From: Muribaculaceae bacterium
Lineage (GTDB): Bacteria > Bacteroidota > Bacteroidia > Bacteroidales > Muribaculaceae
Length of the DNA stretch: 43,120 bases
Reading direction: 5' to 3'
Assembly (NCBI GenBank): GCA_017483645.1
Contig: JAFUWD010000052.1
Coordinates: 1-43,120, forward strand
Shown: piece after piece, positions 34,491 through 43,120 of the stretch
Position numbering within the stretch: the first letter of the stretch is position 1
How the letters are laid out: each line of letters starts with the position of its first letter
The notes under the pieces: model-generated
What the model was told of the DNA's origin: nothing
What the model saw: the letters and a program-made list of their open reading frames with translations, nothing else
The model's database searches: none
Position numbers and translations under genes: made by a program

Positions 34491-35105
34491 ATGGCACCCG
34501 TTGTATTCATCGACTCCGGCACATGCCTCCTCAATGTGGAGCAGGCCATGCAACGGGTGTCGGCGCAGCGGCGCGAGCAAGTGATGCGCTTGCGACGCGT
34601 GGAAGACCGGCAAGCCGCATTGGCGGCATGGTTGCTGTTGCAGCGGGCGCTGCAGCAGTGCTATGGCATCGCCGAAATGGGCCAGTGGAAGTTCGGTGCG
34701 GGTGGCAAACCGTTTCTGGCATCTTGCCCTCACATTCACTTCAACCTGAGCCACACAGCGGGCGTGGCCGTTTGCGCGGTCGATGAAGCACCCGTGGGCG
34801 TTGATGTGGAGCGAGTGGTGCCCCTTGACCCCGATGTGTTGGCCTGTACCATGAACTGTGACGAGCAGACTTCCATCACAGCCAGCGGCCACCCCGAAGA
34901 GACTTTCATGCACCTGTGGACGCGCAAGGAGGCTCTGCTCAAGCTCACCGGCCACGGCCTTACCGATGATCTGCCCGCCGCGCTCACCGGGGCACATGGC
35001 GTGGCCCTGCATACGTTCAGCCCCGTCCAAGGGGTAATATGCTCTCTTGCCTCACACCACCCCATCATTGCCCCTGAGATAATCCACATCGACACTCGGA
35101 TGTGA
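34491..35105 (+). CDS. 4'-phosphopantetheinyl transferase (Sfp type)
   Basis: This 204-residue enzyme moves phosphopantetheine from coenzyme A to a serine of carrier domains, here most likely the two T domains of the NRPS. The P-pant motifs are clear: HFNLSHTAG, VGVDVERV (metal-binding Asp) and LWTRKEALLKLTGHG (the W-x-x-KEA-xxK signature). The length is short-to-normal for Sfp-type enzymes. It is the last gene of the operon, starting 4 nt after the MATE stop. Fatty-acid carrier proteins would normally be served by a separate AcpS, so this copy is probably dedicated to the cluster. Confidence 0.92.
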   Translation: MAPVVFIDSGTCLLNVEQAMQRVSAQRREQVMRLRRVEDRQAALAAWLLLQRALQQCYGIAEMGQWKFGAGGKPFLASCPHIHFNLSHTAGVAVCAVDEAPVGVDVERVVPLDPDVLACTMNCDEQTSITASGHPEETFMHLWTRKEALLKLTGHGLTDDLPAALTGAHGVALHTFSPVQGVICSLASHHPIIAPEIIHIDTRM

Positions 35106-35144
35106 CGTATTTATATTCTTCGATTTTGATTTTCACGTTTTTTG

Positions 35145-35168
35145 GCAAAAAAATATTGTTTTTTTTGC
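35145..35168 (+). terminator. Weak AT-rich hairpin after the NRPS operon
   Basis: GCAAAAAAA (35145-35153) and TTTTTTTGC (35160-35168) are exact complements around a 6-nt loop, about 40 nt after the PPTase stop. AT-rich stems are poor terminators; the long T tract on the plus strand gives some support. Confidence 0.35.
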
Positions 35169-35199
35169 TGAATATGCTCTGCATTTTAAATATTTGTTG

Positions 35200-35207
35200 T
35201 AATTTTG
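35200..35207 (+). promoter_or_regulatory. Putative -7 element for the secreted-protein gene
   Basis: TAATTTTG matches TAnnTTTG, 52 nt before the ATG at 35260, in a markedly AT-rich leader. No well-spaced -33 box seen. Confidence 0.45.
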
Positions 35208-35259
35208 TAGATTGATAAAAAGAACATATTTTTAATTCTAACCAAAATACTAATTTATT

Positions 35260-36639
35260 ATGAAGAAAAACGTACTTTATGCCATGCGCGGTATGTTCAT
35301 GACCGCAATGGCCTTGTGGGCGGTGAACGCAAGTGCAACCACCGACCTCAACGACCCCAAACTGGTGAGCACCTGCGGAGTGTACATTGAGGACTTCGCC
35401 GTAGTGCCGGGTGAAACCTATCAGATGATTATTCAATACAAGAGCGGCAAAGGTTGGGACAAGGATGGAAATCCCGAAATGGATTACGCACACAACACGC
35501 AGTTCGACATCACCCTTCCCGAAGGCATTGATTTCACCTATAACTCTCGTGGCAAAGTGAAAGACTATTTCAGCACCGAGCGCAGTATGCCTTATGATGA
35601 TGAGCCCACTTTCTGCCTGTCGGTCGACTGGAAGCAGACTTCAACCGGCGCTCACCGCTTCATCTGCAAGAACACAGGCGCCAGCCCAAGAGAACCCCTG
35701 CCCGGATCCGATGGCCCGTATTTTGCAATCAACATTGCCGTGGCTGACGATTATGACGGCACCGGTGTCATCAAAATCACCAACGCTCAAGGTTCAGACG
35801 CCACGGGCGACCAGGCCTACCACTTCCTTGACAGAGAAACAAAAGTGCTTTTGGCAACCGACATGAGCAACGTGGAAGAGGCCACCGGCATGGTGGGCTT
35901 CGCTCAGCCCCTCACCGTGGTTGAAAAACTGCCGATAGTCAACTCTCTGATTGTCACCGACGGCAACAACAACTGGCTGCGCGTGACCGCCGATGCTGAA
36001 ACCTACGCAGACCTCGCCAAGCACGATGTGTTCAAACCGGGTACCGTGGTGGGTGAAATGACCAATGAGAATGGCAACCCCGCCATCACCCTGGCTAAAA
36101 ACCCCATCGACTACAACATCTACAACACCACTGGCCATGAGGCCGGTGAGCCCGACGCTTACCTGATCGACGAGTGCAACCTTGAGCACTATGACAACTT
36201 CCGTCCCAAAGCCAACCAAGTGATTGCCATTCAGGGCTATTACTTCGATGGCAAGCTGCGTGGCTGGAGCGACAACTCGGGCATGAGCGCCGACCTCGAC
36301 ATGTCGTGGTTCGAAGGCCACAACACCATGATTCAGGGCAGTCCTTACCGCATCCCCAAAGCTGTGACGCAACTCAAGAGCGCTTGGGACAAGGCTGCCG
36401 GCGCACCCGCCAAGATGGCTGCCGACGACCACCTCTACTTCCAGAACTACACACTCTATGCTCTCGATGTGCCCGAACTGCCCACCGCAGTGAACGAGCT
36501 CAACAACGACAAGGGCGTGGCTGCCGTGAAGTATGTTAACGTTGCAGGTGTCGAGAGCGTCAATCCTTTCGACGGCGTGAACATCAAGGTCACTACCTAC
36601 AGCGATGGTAGCACCAAGGCTGTGAAGGTGGTGAAGTAA
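35260..36639 (+). CDS. Secreted protein with cohesin-like domain and C-terminal T9SS-like tail
   Basis: This 459-residue protein has a Sec signal (residues about 8-26, MRGMFMTAMALWAVNASA). The N-terminal half starts VPGETYQMIIQYKSG and continues TQFDITLPEGIDFT, the pattern of cohesin-like beta-sandwich domains found in Bacteroidota secreted proteins. The middle is a long beta-rich region without recognised motif. The final 40 residues (VKYVNVAGVESVNPFDGVNI, ending TKAVKVVK) resemble the C-terminal modules of T9SS-targeted or surface-displayed proteins in this phylum, so cell-surface localisation is likely. It precedes two dockerin-bearing proteins in the same orientation. Function unknown; a structural or adhesion role is inferred. 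Confidence 0.65.
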   Translation: MKKNVLYAMRGMFMTAMALWAVNASATTDLNDPKLVSTCGVYIEDFAVVPGETYQMIIQYKSGKGWDKDGNPEMDYAHNTQFDITLPEGIDFTYNSRGKVKDYFSTERSMPYDDEPTFCLSVDWKQTSTGAHRFICKNTGASPREPLPGSDGPYFAINIAVADDYDGTGVIKITNAQGSDATGDQAYHFLDRETKVLLATDMSNVEEATGMVGFAQPLTVVEKLPIVNSLIVTDGNNNWLRVTADAETYADLAKHDVFKPGTVVGEMTNENGNPAITLAKNPIDYNIYNTTGHEAGEPDAYLIDECNLEHYDNFRPKANQVIAIQGYYFDGKLRGWSDNSGMSADLDMSWFEGHNTMIQGSPYRIPKAVTQLKSAWDKAAGAPAKMAADDHLYFQNYTLYALDVPELPTAVNELNNDKGVAAVKYVNVAGVESVNPFDGVNIKVTTYSDGSTKAVKVVK

Positions 36640-36677
36640 ACCACTGTTATCAACATCACCAATTTGTTTTTGCATCA

Positions 36678-38672
36678 ATGCGAAAAACACTCACTTCATT
36701 GGCTATAATCTTGACATCGACGACCCTCTGGGCCGTCGATGTTGAGACTGTGGCCGGTCGGTTGGCCGACGACGTGACCGATGCCACCACCACCGAGTTG
36801 ACATTGCATGGCACCATTGATGCTCGTGACTTCCGTTTTATTGCCGACAGCCTGACGCAGCTCACCACCATCGACTTGTCGGGGGTGGAGATTGTTGCTT
36901 ACCGGGCCGACAAGCCCACCTTTGGCACACAGACTGACTTCGAACAGGGCGAACTGCCCCAACAAGCGTTTTTCGGCTCCAAACTGGCAAACATCACTTT
37001 GCCGACAACCATCAAAGTCATCGGGCAAGCGGCCTTTGCGGGATGCGAGCAGCTTCAGACCATCATTCTGCCCGAGGGCTTGACCGCCATCGAACCTTAC
37101 GCGTTCAGCGGCTCAGGGCTCACAACGGTCGATGTGCCAGCCACAGTGGCCAACATGGGCATCGGAGCATTTGCCAATTGTCCGCAGCTCGCACAAGCCA
37201 CGCTGAACTGTCCGGTCATCGGCGAACGTGCGTTTATGGGTGATGCCGCTCTTGAAAGTCTCACACTGGGCGAGGCTGTCACGGTCATCGCCGATGAAGC
37301 ATTTCTCAACACGGCCATCACCGGCATCAACCTGAGCACCCTTCCGGCGCTGAAGCAGGTGGGAACGCTGGCTTTTGCATCGACTGCTCTTGCCACGGCG
37401 GCGCTGCCGCAGCAAGGAGTGGCCGTGGGCGACGGAGCGCTGTTTAACAACGCACTGCTCACGCAGGCCAATCTGCCCGACGATATGGAGCAAGTGCCGG
37501 CCTATGTCATGGCCGGAAACGAGGCATTGGTGTTTTCGCACATCATTCCCTCGCAGACTCAGAGCATTGGTGACTACGCATTCTATAACTGCGCGGCCGA
37601 TGTCGACACCCTTCATATTCCTGCAAGCGTAAATTATTTAGGTACGCGCGCAATGGCTGGCGCCATCGGAATGAAGAATATTTTTGTTGCGCCCACCACC
37701 GTGCCCCAATTGGGCGAGAATGTGTGGGAAGGGGTGAACCAGAGCATCGTCAACCTCGACACCCGTGAAGGCGATGGCAACGACATCGCCGACCTCTATG
37801 GTGAGGCCGAGCAATGGAAGGAATTCCACATCCTGCACAATTATCTGCTGGGCGACGCCAACACCGACGGCGAGATTTCGGTGGCCGACATCACCGCCAT
37901 CACCAACCACATGATGGAAGAGGAGAGCGACCACTTCGACGCCATTTTGGCCGATGTCAATCAAGACAACGAAATCGGTATTGCCGACATCACCGCAGTG
38001 GTCAACATCTTGCTTGAAGAAAGGGAAATCACCGTCATCAGGCGCGCGCCGGCACATAACAGCAATGTCGCTGGCGAACTCCTGCTCGACGACCTGCACA
38101 TCAAGCCGGGCACGCAGCAAGTGATTGCCATGAGCCTCAACAACGAAGTGGCGCTCACCGCTATGCAGTGCGACGTGGTGCTGCCGCAAGGTCTGCGCAT
38201 TGTGGCTGTGAACGGAACCAACCGCACAACCGGGCACCACTTCACCACGGCCTCCTTCAACAACATCACACGCATCTTGGTCACCTCCGACACCAACGAA
38301 CTGATGGATGGCAACAGTGGCGAAATCGCTCTGCTCACCATTGAGGCCGACGAAACGACCACAGGTGATATTGAGGTGCGCAACGCCTGTGCCGCCGACC
38401 CACGCGCCACGGCTCACCGCCTGGCCGGAACATCGGCACAAACAGGCACCGTCACCGCAGTCGACGAGATTACCGACGCCCAGGCACGCGTGTTCACACG
38501 CAATCAGACGCTGGTTATCGACGCACCGAGCCACGCCACCGCACAAGTGGTGGCTGTGAACGGAACTAGCACCTCGCTGCAGTTGCAGCCTGGTCGCAAC
38601 GAGACACAACTCAGCGCGGGTGTCTATGTGGTGGTGATTGAGGGCAAGGGACACAAAATTGTTATTCCCTAA
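36678..38672 (+). CDS. BspA-type leucine-rich repeat surface protein with dockerin and cohesin-like domain
   Basis: This 664-residue protein has a signal peptide (residues 1-19). BspA/LRR_5 repeats run to about residue 385 (LQTIILPEGLTAIEPYAFSG and similar units). A dockerin type I pair of calcium loops follows: DANTDGEISVADI and DVNQDNEIGIADI. Next is a cohesin-like segment (KPGTQQVIAMSLNN, MQCDVVLPQGL). It ends in a sorting-like tail (LSAGVYVVVIEGKGHKIVIP). BspA repeats usually bind host or microbial surface ligands, while dockerins bind cohesins; both partners' signatures occur on one chain. It follows the 459-residue gene by 38 nt with no terminator between, so the two may share a transcript. 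A clear terminator ends it at 38717-38754. Confidence 0.85.
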   Translation: MRKTLTSLAIILTSTTLWAVDVETVAGRLADDVTDATTTELTLHGTIDARDFRFIADSLTQLTTIDLSGVEIVAYRADKPTFGTQTDFEQGELPQQAFFGSKLANITLPTTIKVIGQAAFAGCEQLQTIILPEGLTAIEPYAFSGSGLTTVDVPATVANMGIGAFANCPQLAQATLNCPVIGERAFMGDAALESLTLGEAVTVIADEAFLNTAITGINLSTLPALKQVGTLAFASTALATAALPQQGVAVGDGALFNNALLTQANLPDDMEQVPAYVMAGNEALVFSHIIPSQTQSIGDYAFYNCAADVDTLHIPASVNYLGTRAMAGAIGMKNIFVAPTTVPQLGENVWEGVNQSIVNLDTREGDGNDIADLYGEAEQWKEFHILHNYLLGDANTDGEISVADITAITNHMMEEESDHFDAILADVNQDNEIGIADITAVVNILLEEREITVIRRAPAHNSNVAGELLLDDLHIKPGTQQVIAMSLNNEVALTAMQCDVVLPQGLRIVAVNGTNRTTGHHFTTASFNNITRILVTSDTNELMDGNSGEIALLTIEADETTTGDIEVRNACAADPRATAHRLAGTSAQTGTVTAVDEITDAQARVFTRNQTLVIDAPSHATAQVVAVNGTSTSLQLQPGRNETQLSAGVYVVVIEGKGHKIVIP

Positions 38673-38716
38673 CTGATTTGCCCGTTTTCTGCCACTGAAC
38701 AGAAACAATATTTAAG

Positions 38717-38754
38717 CAATTCCTCCGTTACTATGTACGGGGGAATTGTTTTTT
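38717..38754 (+). terminator. Rho-independent terminator after the first BspA/dockerin gene
   Basis: CAATTCCTCCGT (38717-38728) pairs with ACGGGGGAATTG (38737-38748) with one G-U pair and an 8-nt loop. It is followed by six T (two within the end of the stem context). It separates the first BspA gene from the second. Confidence 0.8.
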
Positions 38755-38788
38755 CATGCCATTTGCCCCAAATGTCAAGAATTTTCAC

Positions 38789-38796
38789 TATATTTG
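38789..38796 (+). promoter_or_regulatory. -7 element of the second BspA/dockerin gene
   Basis: TATATTTG matches TAnnTTTG, 21 nt before the ATG at 38818, with TTTG at 38762-38765 (23-nt spacing, slightly long). It lies after the preceding terminator and downstream of an alternative ATG at 38746, so the start at 38818 is the better one. Confidence 0.55.
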
Positions 38797-38817
38797 TCAA
38801 TTCAAAACCACCTAACT

Positions 38818-40785
38818 ATGCGCTATTCTTTACTAACTCTCATAGCAGCCTTGGCAAGCCTTGCCGCTTGGGGCATCAAAGTGAACAGCACACCTGGAAC
38901 ACTTGAGCAACAAGTGACCGACCACACCGTCACCGCGCTCACCGTCACCGGGCAAATGGACGCTCGCGACTTCCTTTTTGTCGCCGACTCGCTCAAAATG
39001 CTCACCTCCATCGACTTGAGCAACGTGGAAATCGTGGATTTTGCCTCCGACAAGCCCATTTTCGGAACCACCACGCACCATCTGCCCATGTCGGTGCCCA
39101 CCGCAAGCTTTGCTGGCAAGCCGCTCACTTCGGTAGCCCTTCCCGACGGCCTGAAAACCATCGGCGAGGCAGCTTTCGCGGGATGCGACAAGCTGGCCAC
39201 CATCACCCTGCCCCAGCAGCTCGACACCATCGGCAATTACGCCTTTTCAGGCTGCACGGCGCTCAAGCAGGTGACACTGCCGGCCACTGTTACCATAGTG
39301 GGTAATGGCGCTTTTGCACACTGCACGGCGCTCACCAGCGTGGCCGTCGACAATGGCGGACAACTGCAGCACGTGGGCAACGAGGCATTCATGGACTGTC
39401 CGCAGCTCACCACACTCACATTGGGCAACAACGTGGTGACAATTGGCCACTCGGCATTTGCCGGAACAGGACTCAAGGCGCTCAACCTCACCGCAATGAA
39501 CAAGCTGGAACAAATAGGCGATTGGGCCATGACTGGCACACCCATCGCCACGGCCCAACTGCCACAATCGCTGCAGGCACTCGGAACGGGCGCCATGCTC
39601 TATCTGCCCGACCTCACACAGGTCACCATGCCGGGCAAGCTCACCGCGGTGAGCGATTTCCTGCTGGCAGGCAGCGACAAGGTGAGCATCATCTCGGCAA
39701 TTCCTGAGGGTGTACAGACTATTGGACAAGCTGCGTTCTACAACTTGAGCACCGTGACCACCCTGAGCCTGCCCTCAACGCTCAAGCACATTGGCACGCT
39801 GGCCATGGCCGGCATGACGGGGCTGGAGGAACTCACCAGCAACGCCAGCACGGTGCCCTCGCTCGACGACAACATCTGGCTGGGAGTGGACCAGAGCACT
39901 GTGACCTTGAAAGTGCCGCTCAACAGCGTCGAGGACTATCAAGCTGCCGCACAGTGGCAAGAGTTTCTCATCGTGCCGGCGGCCAAATTGGGCGACGTGA
40001 ACGGTGACGGAGAGGTCAATGTGGCCGACGTTTCGGCACTTGTGGCCATCGTCATGGGCGACACCTCCCACCCCGACTACATAGCACGCGCCGATGTGAA
40101 TGGCGACACCGAAATCAGTGTGGCCGACGTTTCGGCTCTTGTGGCAATCGTTATGGGCGAAATCAATGCACCGCTCATCTATCCCGATGTTGACCAGTTG
40201 GTCAGCGTCGATGCTCTGGCCATCACGCCGGGCGAATCGCAGACGCTCAACATCCGACTGAGCAACGCCGAGGACTACAACGCCATGCAGTTCGATGTTG
40301 ATCTGCCTCGGGGCCTCAGCGTCACTGCGCAGGAAAGCACTGAATCGCATCAGGTGCTTGTGGACCACAACACCGGCAGAGTGATGGTTTACTCGATGAA
40401 CAACAACACGCTCAACCATGCCAATCAGGGTGTTATCCGCCTCACAGTCACCGCCGACCGCTCGCTGGCCGATGAATCGCAAATCACGCTCAACAACATT
40501 GTCCTGGCCGACAACAACGCTCAAGCGCACTATGCGCCCAGCGCTTCGGCACCGGTCAACAACATCACGGGCATCAACGACCTGACCGCAGCCAGCCACC
40601 GCGTGTGGACCGACGGCAATGTGCTGCACATTGTGACGCAGCAGCCGCAGGCAGCGCAAATCGTGGCCATCAATGGCACCTCGCAGCAAGTGGCGCTCGA
40701 CGCTGGCGACAATGCCTACGAGCTCGCGACGGGCATCTATGTGGTGCACATCGACGGTCGTGGCCACAAGGTGGTAGTCAAGTAA
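38818..40785 (+). CDS. Second BspA-type leucine-rich/dockerin surface protein, paralogue of the preceding gene
   Basis: This 655-residue protein starts with [19 protein letters not shown] as the signal peptide. LRR_5 units run to about residue 380 ([20 protein letters not shown]). Dockerin loops are [13 protein letters not shown] and [14 protein letters not shown] cohesin-like domain ([27 protein letters not shown]) and a tail ending [11 protein letters not shown] follow. Domain order and many sequence blocks match the previous gene throughout, for example both begin with a V...Q..D...T.LT..G..DARDF..IADSL block, so this is a tandem duplication that has diverged. The dockerin loops here are nearer the consensus than in the first copy. 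Separate promoter and terminator suggest independent expression. Confidence 0.87.
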   Translation: MRYSLLTLIAALASLAAWGIKVNSTPGTLEQQVTDHTVTALTVTGQMDARDFLFVADSLKMLTSIDLSNVEIVDFASDKPIFGTTTHHLPMSVPTASFAGKPLTSVALPDGLKTIGEAAFAGCDKLATITLPQQLDTIGNYAFSGCTALKQVTLPATVTIVGNGAFAHCTALTSVAVDNGGQLQHVGNEAFMDCPQLTTLTLGNNVVTIGHSAFAGTGLKALNLTAMNKLEQIGDWAMTGTPIATAQLPQSLQALGTGAMLYLPDLTQVTMPGKLTAVSDFLLAGSDKVSIISAIPEGVQTIGQAAFYNLSTVTTLSLPSTLKHIGTLAMAGMTGLEELTSNASTVPSLDDNIWLGVDQSTVTLKVPLNSVEDYQAAAQWQEFLIVPAAKLGDVNGDGEVNVADVSALVAIVMGDTSHPDYIARADVNGDTEISVADVSALVAIVMGEINAPLIYPDVDQLVSVDALAITPGESQTLNIRLSNAEDYNAMQFDVDLPRGLSVTAQESTESHQVLVDHNTGRVMVYSMNNNTLNHANQGVIRLTVTADRSLADESQITLNNIVLADNNAQAHYAPSASAPVNNITGINDLTAASHRVWTDGNVLHIVTQQPQAAQIVAINGTSQQVALDAGDNAYELATGIYVVHIDGRGHKVVVK

Positions 40786-40841
40786 ATATTCCATGCGGCG
40801 GCGCTGCTGTCGCACCAACAAAAAGGTTAGTACTCAACGAA

Positions 40842-41618
40842 ATGGGTAAAAACAAACTCAAAAAATTCGCTGAGATGGAAACCCTCACTTGTGTGTTCCA
40901 GTTTCCATTCTCAGCGATTGTTCATGGCCAAAACACCATGCGCGGCCATTGGAACGAGCAGTATTTTCACAACGACAACCCCATCGTGCTTGAACTCGGG
41001 TGCGGAAAGGGAGAATACGCTGTGGGGCTTGGACGGAAGTTCCCTGACAAGAACTATATCGGTGTCGACATCAAGGGCGCGCGCATGTGGACAGGAGCCA
41101 AGCAAGTCGACAGTGACAAGATGACCAATGTGGCTTTTCTGCGCACGTCCATCGAGCTCATCGACCGCCTTTTCGCTCCCGACGAGGTTTCGGAAATTTG
41201 GATCACCTTTCCCGACCCACAGATGAAAAAAGTGAACAAGCGGCTCACCAGCACGCGGTTTCTCGATAATTACCGCCACATTTTGCGACCCGGTGGCATC
41301 GTCCATCTGAAGACCGACAGCCCGTTCCTCTACACCTACACGCGCGAACTGGTCAAGCTTAACAATCTGCCGGTGGAGGTCGACACCGACGACCTATATC
41401 ACAGCGGGCTGGCCAACGACATCCTGGAGATAAAAACCCACTACGAGTGCCAATGGCTGCAACGCGGACTAACCATCAAGTACCTCAAGTTCAGGCTGCC
41501 ACATGACGTGGAGTTGAAGGAGCCCGATATCGACATCGAGTTCGACACCTATCGCAGTTACAACCGGGGCTTCATTCAGATGCCCCAGCTTATGGACAAA
41601 GAAAACCAACAACAATAA
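40842..41618 (+). CDS. trmB: tRNA (guanine-N7-)-methyltransferase
   Basis: This 258-residue enzyme makes 7-methylguanosine at position 46 of many tRNAs using S-adenosylmethionine. The TrmB landmarks are present: [16 protein letters not shown] (SAM-binding loop), [31 protein letters not shown] (the family's FPDPWpKkrH-like motif) and LKTDSPFLY. The ATG at 40842 was chosen because the same frame upstream overlaps the end of the surface-protein gene and encodes no recognisable sequence. It follows that gene by 56 nt and precedes the Mrp gene by 19 nt. It is a housekeeping gene, evidence that this end of the window is core chromosome. Confidence 0.93.
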   Translation: MGKNKLKKFAEMETLTCVFQFPFSAIVHGQNTMRGHWNEQYFHNDNPIVLELGCGKGEYAVGLGRKFPDKNYIGVDIKGARMWTGAKQVDSDKMTNVAFLRTSIELIDRLFAPDEVSEIWITFPDPQMKKVNKRLTSTRFLDNYRHILRPGGIVHLKTDSPFLYTYTRELVKLNNLPVEVDTDDLYHSGLANDILEIKTHYECQWLQRGLTIKYLKFRLPHDVELKEPDIDIEFDTYRSYNRGFIQMPQLMDKENQQQ

Positions 41619-41637
41619 ACATCATCAACTTCGGCAC

Positions 41638-42741
41638 ATGACGCTCTACCCCGCCCTCCTGCTGGATGCCCTGCGCACCGTGCGCTATCCGGGCACCGGA
41701 AAAAATATCGTGGAAATGAACATGGTTGAGGACGACATCCGCATCGACGGTAACCATGTCAGTTTCTCACTCATCTTCGACCGACCCACCGACCCATTCA
41801 TCCGCTCCATCGTCAGGGCGGCCGAGGTGGCCATCAACACGCACATCGGCCCCGAGGTGCAAGTGAAAGGCAACATCGCGGTGAAAACCCGCCAGCAGGC
41901 GCCCGCAGCCAAGCCCGCCGAGCCACTGGCCGGTGTTAAAAACATCATCGGCGTGTCGAGCGGCAAGGGCGGCGTGGGTAAGAGCACCGTTGCCGTCAAT
42001 CTGGCTGTGGCGCTGGCACAAGCAGGCTACAAGGTGGGGCTGCTCGATGCCGACATCTTCGGCCCTTCGGTGCCCAAGATGATGGGTATCGAGGACGAGC
42101 AACTCTATATGCACGACGTGGATGGCCGCCATCTCATCATCCCGACCGAGAAATTCGGCGTGAAGGTGCTCTCCATCGGTTTTGTGGTCGACAAAGAAAA
42201 AGCGGTGCTGTGGCGAGGCGCCATGGCCAGCAACGCCCTGAAGCGACTTATCAACGATGCCGACTGGGGAGCGCTCGACTACTTCGTCATCGACATGCCA
42301 CCGGGAACCAGCGACATCCACCTCACCCTCGTGCAAACGTTGGCCATCACCGGAGCCATCGTGGTCACAACACCGCAGCAGGTGGCGCTGGCCGACGCAC
42401 GCAAGGGCATCTCCATGTTCCTGGGCGAGCAGGTGGCCGTGCCCGTGCTGGGCATCGTCGAGAACATGTCGTGGTTCACACCCGCGGCACACCCCACCGA
42501 GCAGTATTTCATCTTCGGACGCGACGGCGGACGCAACTTGGCACAGTCGCTCGGAGTAGAACTCTTGGGGCAAATTCCCCTTGTGGCAGGCATCTGCCGC
42601 GGAGGCGACGACGGCATGCCCATCGTGCTGCAAAACACCGTCTCGGGCCAGGCCTTCACCACCCTGGCACAACAAGTGGTAAAAGCCGTCGACCACCGCA
42701 ACGCCACCCTGCCCCCCACGCAGCGCGTCCACACCCACTGA
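41638..42741 (+). CDS. Mrp/ApbC-family P-loop ATPase (iron-sulfur carrier)
   Basis: This 367-residue protein loads or carries iron-sulfur clusters. The N-terminal MIP18/DUF59 domain (residues about 1-90) precedes an Mrp ATPase: deviant Walker A SSGKGGVGKST, DADIFGPSVPKMMG, VIDMPPGTSDIHLT and a C-terminal GICRGGDDGMPIV. The usual cluster-binding C-x-x-C near the end of ApbC is not seen: the stretch around NMSWFTPAAHPTEQYFIFG has no CxxC, whereas many family members have one there. This is typical of some Bacteroidota Mrp proteins. It is adjacent to trmB, 19 nt downstream, and probably cotranscribed. Confidence 0.9.
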   Translation: MTLYPALLLDALRTVRYPGTGKNIVEMNMVEDDIRIDGNHVSFSLIFDRPTDPFIRSIVRAAEVAINTHIGPEVQVKGNIAVKTRQQAPAAKPAEPLAGVKNIIGVSSGKGGVGKSTVAVNLAVALAQAGYKVGLLDADIFGPSVPKMMGIEDEQLYMHDVDGRHLIIPTEKFGVKVLSIGFVVDKEKAVLWRGAMASNALKRLINDADWGALDYFVIDMPPGTSDIHLTLVQTLAITGAIVVTTPQQVALADARKGISMFLGEQVAVPVLGIVENMSWFTPAAHPTEQYFIFGRDGGRNLAQSLGVELLGQIPLVAGICRGGDDGMPIVLQNTVSGQAFTTLAQQVVKAVDHRNATLPPTQRVHTH

Positions 42742-42919
42742 TCGTCAATACCGACTCCGCAATTACTCCCCCCAACCAAGGAGAAAAGATTCAGCCAGCG
42801 TCGCTGAATGACGTACTTCACGCGGATTTCGCCGACATCGGAGATGGATTATGAAAAATACTCTGCTGATTCTGCGCAGAAAAAGAAAGGATTATTTTTC
42901 GTTTCTCACCCGTTTTTGC

Positions 42920-42927
42920 TATTTTTG
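42920..42927 (+). promoter_or_regulatory. Possible -7 element immediately before the last gene
   Basis: TATTTTTG matches TAnnTTTG but ends only 6 nt before the ATG at 42934, which would make the transcript almost leaderless. It may be a chance match in an AT-rich spacer. Confidence 0.3.
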
Positions 42928-42933
42928 CGTGTG

Positions 42934-43120
42934 ATGAACGGTTGCCGGAACATAGTGCATGTGATAGCCGGGGTGGTGGCGGTGCTCCTGGCGCTGGCCG
43001 CCTGCGGCCACAGCGGCATGACCGAGCAGGCCGCGCGGGCCGCCGTCGACACCGTCGAGGCCCACTACAAGGCCTACACCACCACCGAGGCCGACCTGCC
43101 GCTCATCGCCGAGGCCGACC
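42934..43120 (+). CDS. Lipoprotein, N-terminal part only (cut by window end)
   Basis: The frame starting MNGCRNIVHVIAGVVAVLLA shows a lipoprotein signal with lipobox LAAC (Cys24), then GHSGMTEQAARAAVDTVEAH. The 62 residues visible are not enough to name it. An alanine-rich helical continuation suggests a TPR-type lipoprotein or sensor, a common Bacteroidota pattern, but that is a guess. The gene is very GC-rich. The start is supported by the proper signal-to-lipobox distance; the only other ATG in frame is Met29, downstream of the lipobox. Confidence 0.6.
   Translation, partial: MNGCRNIVHVIAGVVAVLLALAACGHSGMTEQAARAAVDTVEAHYKAYTTTEADLPLIAEAD

Noticed and set aside
38746..38817. Upstream ATG for the second BspA gene
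   Set aside because: It falls in the terminator stem of the previous gene, before the promoter. It would place 24 unrelated residues before a perfect signal peptide.
40605..40841. Upstream extension of the trmB frame
   Set aside because: It overlaps the end of the surface protein gene and encodes Arg/Ala-rich shadow sequence; the TrmB fold starts after 40842.
42790..42881. Inverted repeats (ATTCAGC/GCTGAAT and TTCTGCGCAGAA) after the Mrp gene as terminator
   Set aside because: No T-run follows the stems on the plus strand, so a terminator is not supported.
42851..42934. 27-codon frame before the last gene
   Set aside because: Too short and without homology cues; kept only as a note in the findings because its stop overlaps the next start.

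Overview
The window looks like a chromosomal segment of a gut-type Bacteroidales bacterium; a Muribaculaceae- or Prevotella-like member is my tentative guess. The evidence is Bacteroidota-style promoters (-7 TAnnTTTG, sometimes with TTTG about 19-20 nt upstream), BspA-type leucine-rich secreted proteins carrying dockerins and C-termini resembling type IX secretion (T9SS) sorting domains, abundant lipoproteins and outer-membrane barrels, and an AAA ATPase with a DUF4143 domain. Most of the segment is GC-rich. Two stretches are visibly AT-richer and look acquired: about 230-1525 (group II intron edge plus AAA/DUF4143 ATPase) and about 13,750-17,600 (restriction-modification island).

Layout. 1-1710: the 5' part of a group II intron (minus strand), an AAA/DUF4143 ATPase, and the C-terminal scrap of an AraC-type regulator. 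1779-6542 (minus): a probable four-gene envelope operon, transcribed as a carboxypeptidase-regulatory-domain protein, a PAP2 phosphatase fused to a barrel-like domain, an outer-membrane barrel protein and a calcineurin-like phosphoesterase lipoprotein. 6711-13265 (minus): five closely spaced genes of unknown function. The first and fourth share an unrecognised domain with the signature WLFVPMEP; the others are a polytopic membrane protein, an 842-residue glycine-rich/coiled-coil exported protein and a WG-repeat-like exported protein. A good promoter lies about 300 nt upstream, leaving a long structured leader. 13816-17590 (plus): XRE regulator, Sau3AI/MutH-type restriction endonuclease, C5-cytosine methyltransferase and a small unknown protein. 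17749-21796 (minus): arginine deiminase pathway (arcA-arcB-arcC) plus a short-chain dehydrogenase. 21986-35105 (plus): a probable six-gene operon with a membrane sensor carrying both a SpoIIE-type phosphatase and an anti-sigma-type kinase domain, its STAS partner, an alginate-export-like porin, a dimodular NRPS (C-A-T-C-A-T-R), a MATE exporter and an Sfp-type phosphopantetheinyl transferase. 35260-40785 (plus): three secreted surface proteins, two of them BspA/dockerin paralogues. 40842-42741: trmB and an Mrp/ApbC ATPase. From 42934: the start of a lipoprotein gene cut by the window edge.

How the genes work together. The NRPS ends in a thioester reductase, so its likely product is an N-capped dipeptide aldehyde or a molecule derived from it (imine, pyrazinone, alcohol). 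The PPTase would activate the two carrier domains, the MATE protein could export the product and the porin could provide outer-membrane passage. The phosphatase/kinase-STAS pair in the same transcription unit suggests partner-switching control, which would be unusual for an NRPS operon. The five-gene cluster at 6.7-13.3 kb is the best candidate for a genuinely undescribed system: it is coherent in strand, spacing and a shared domain, but I recognise no known pathway in it.

No tRNA, rRNA or CRISPR array was seen. Functional names rest on motif reading by eye; no database search was run.
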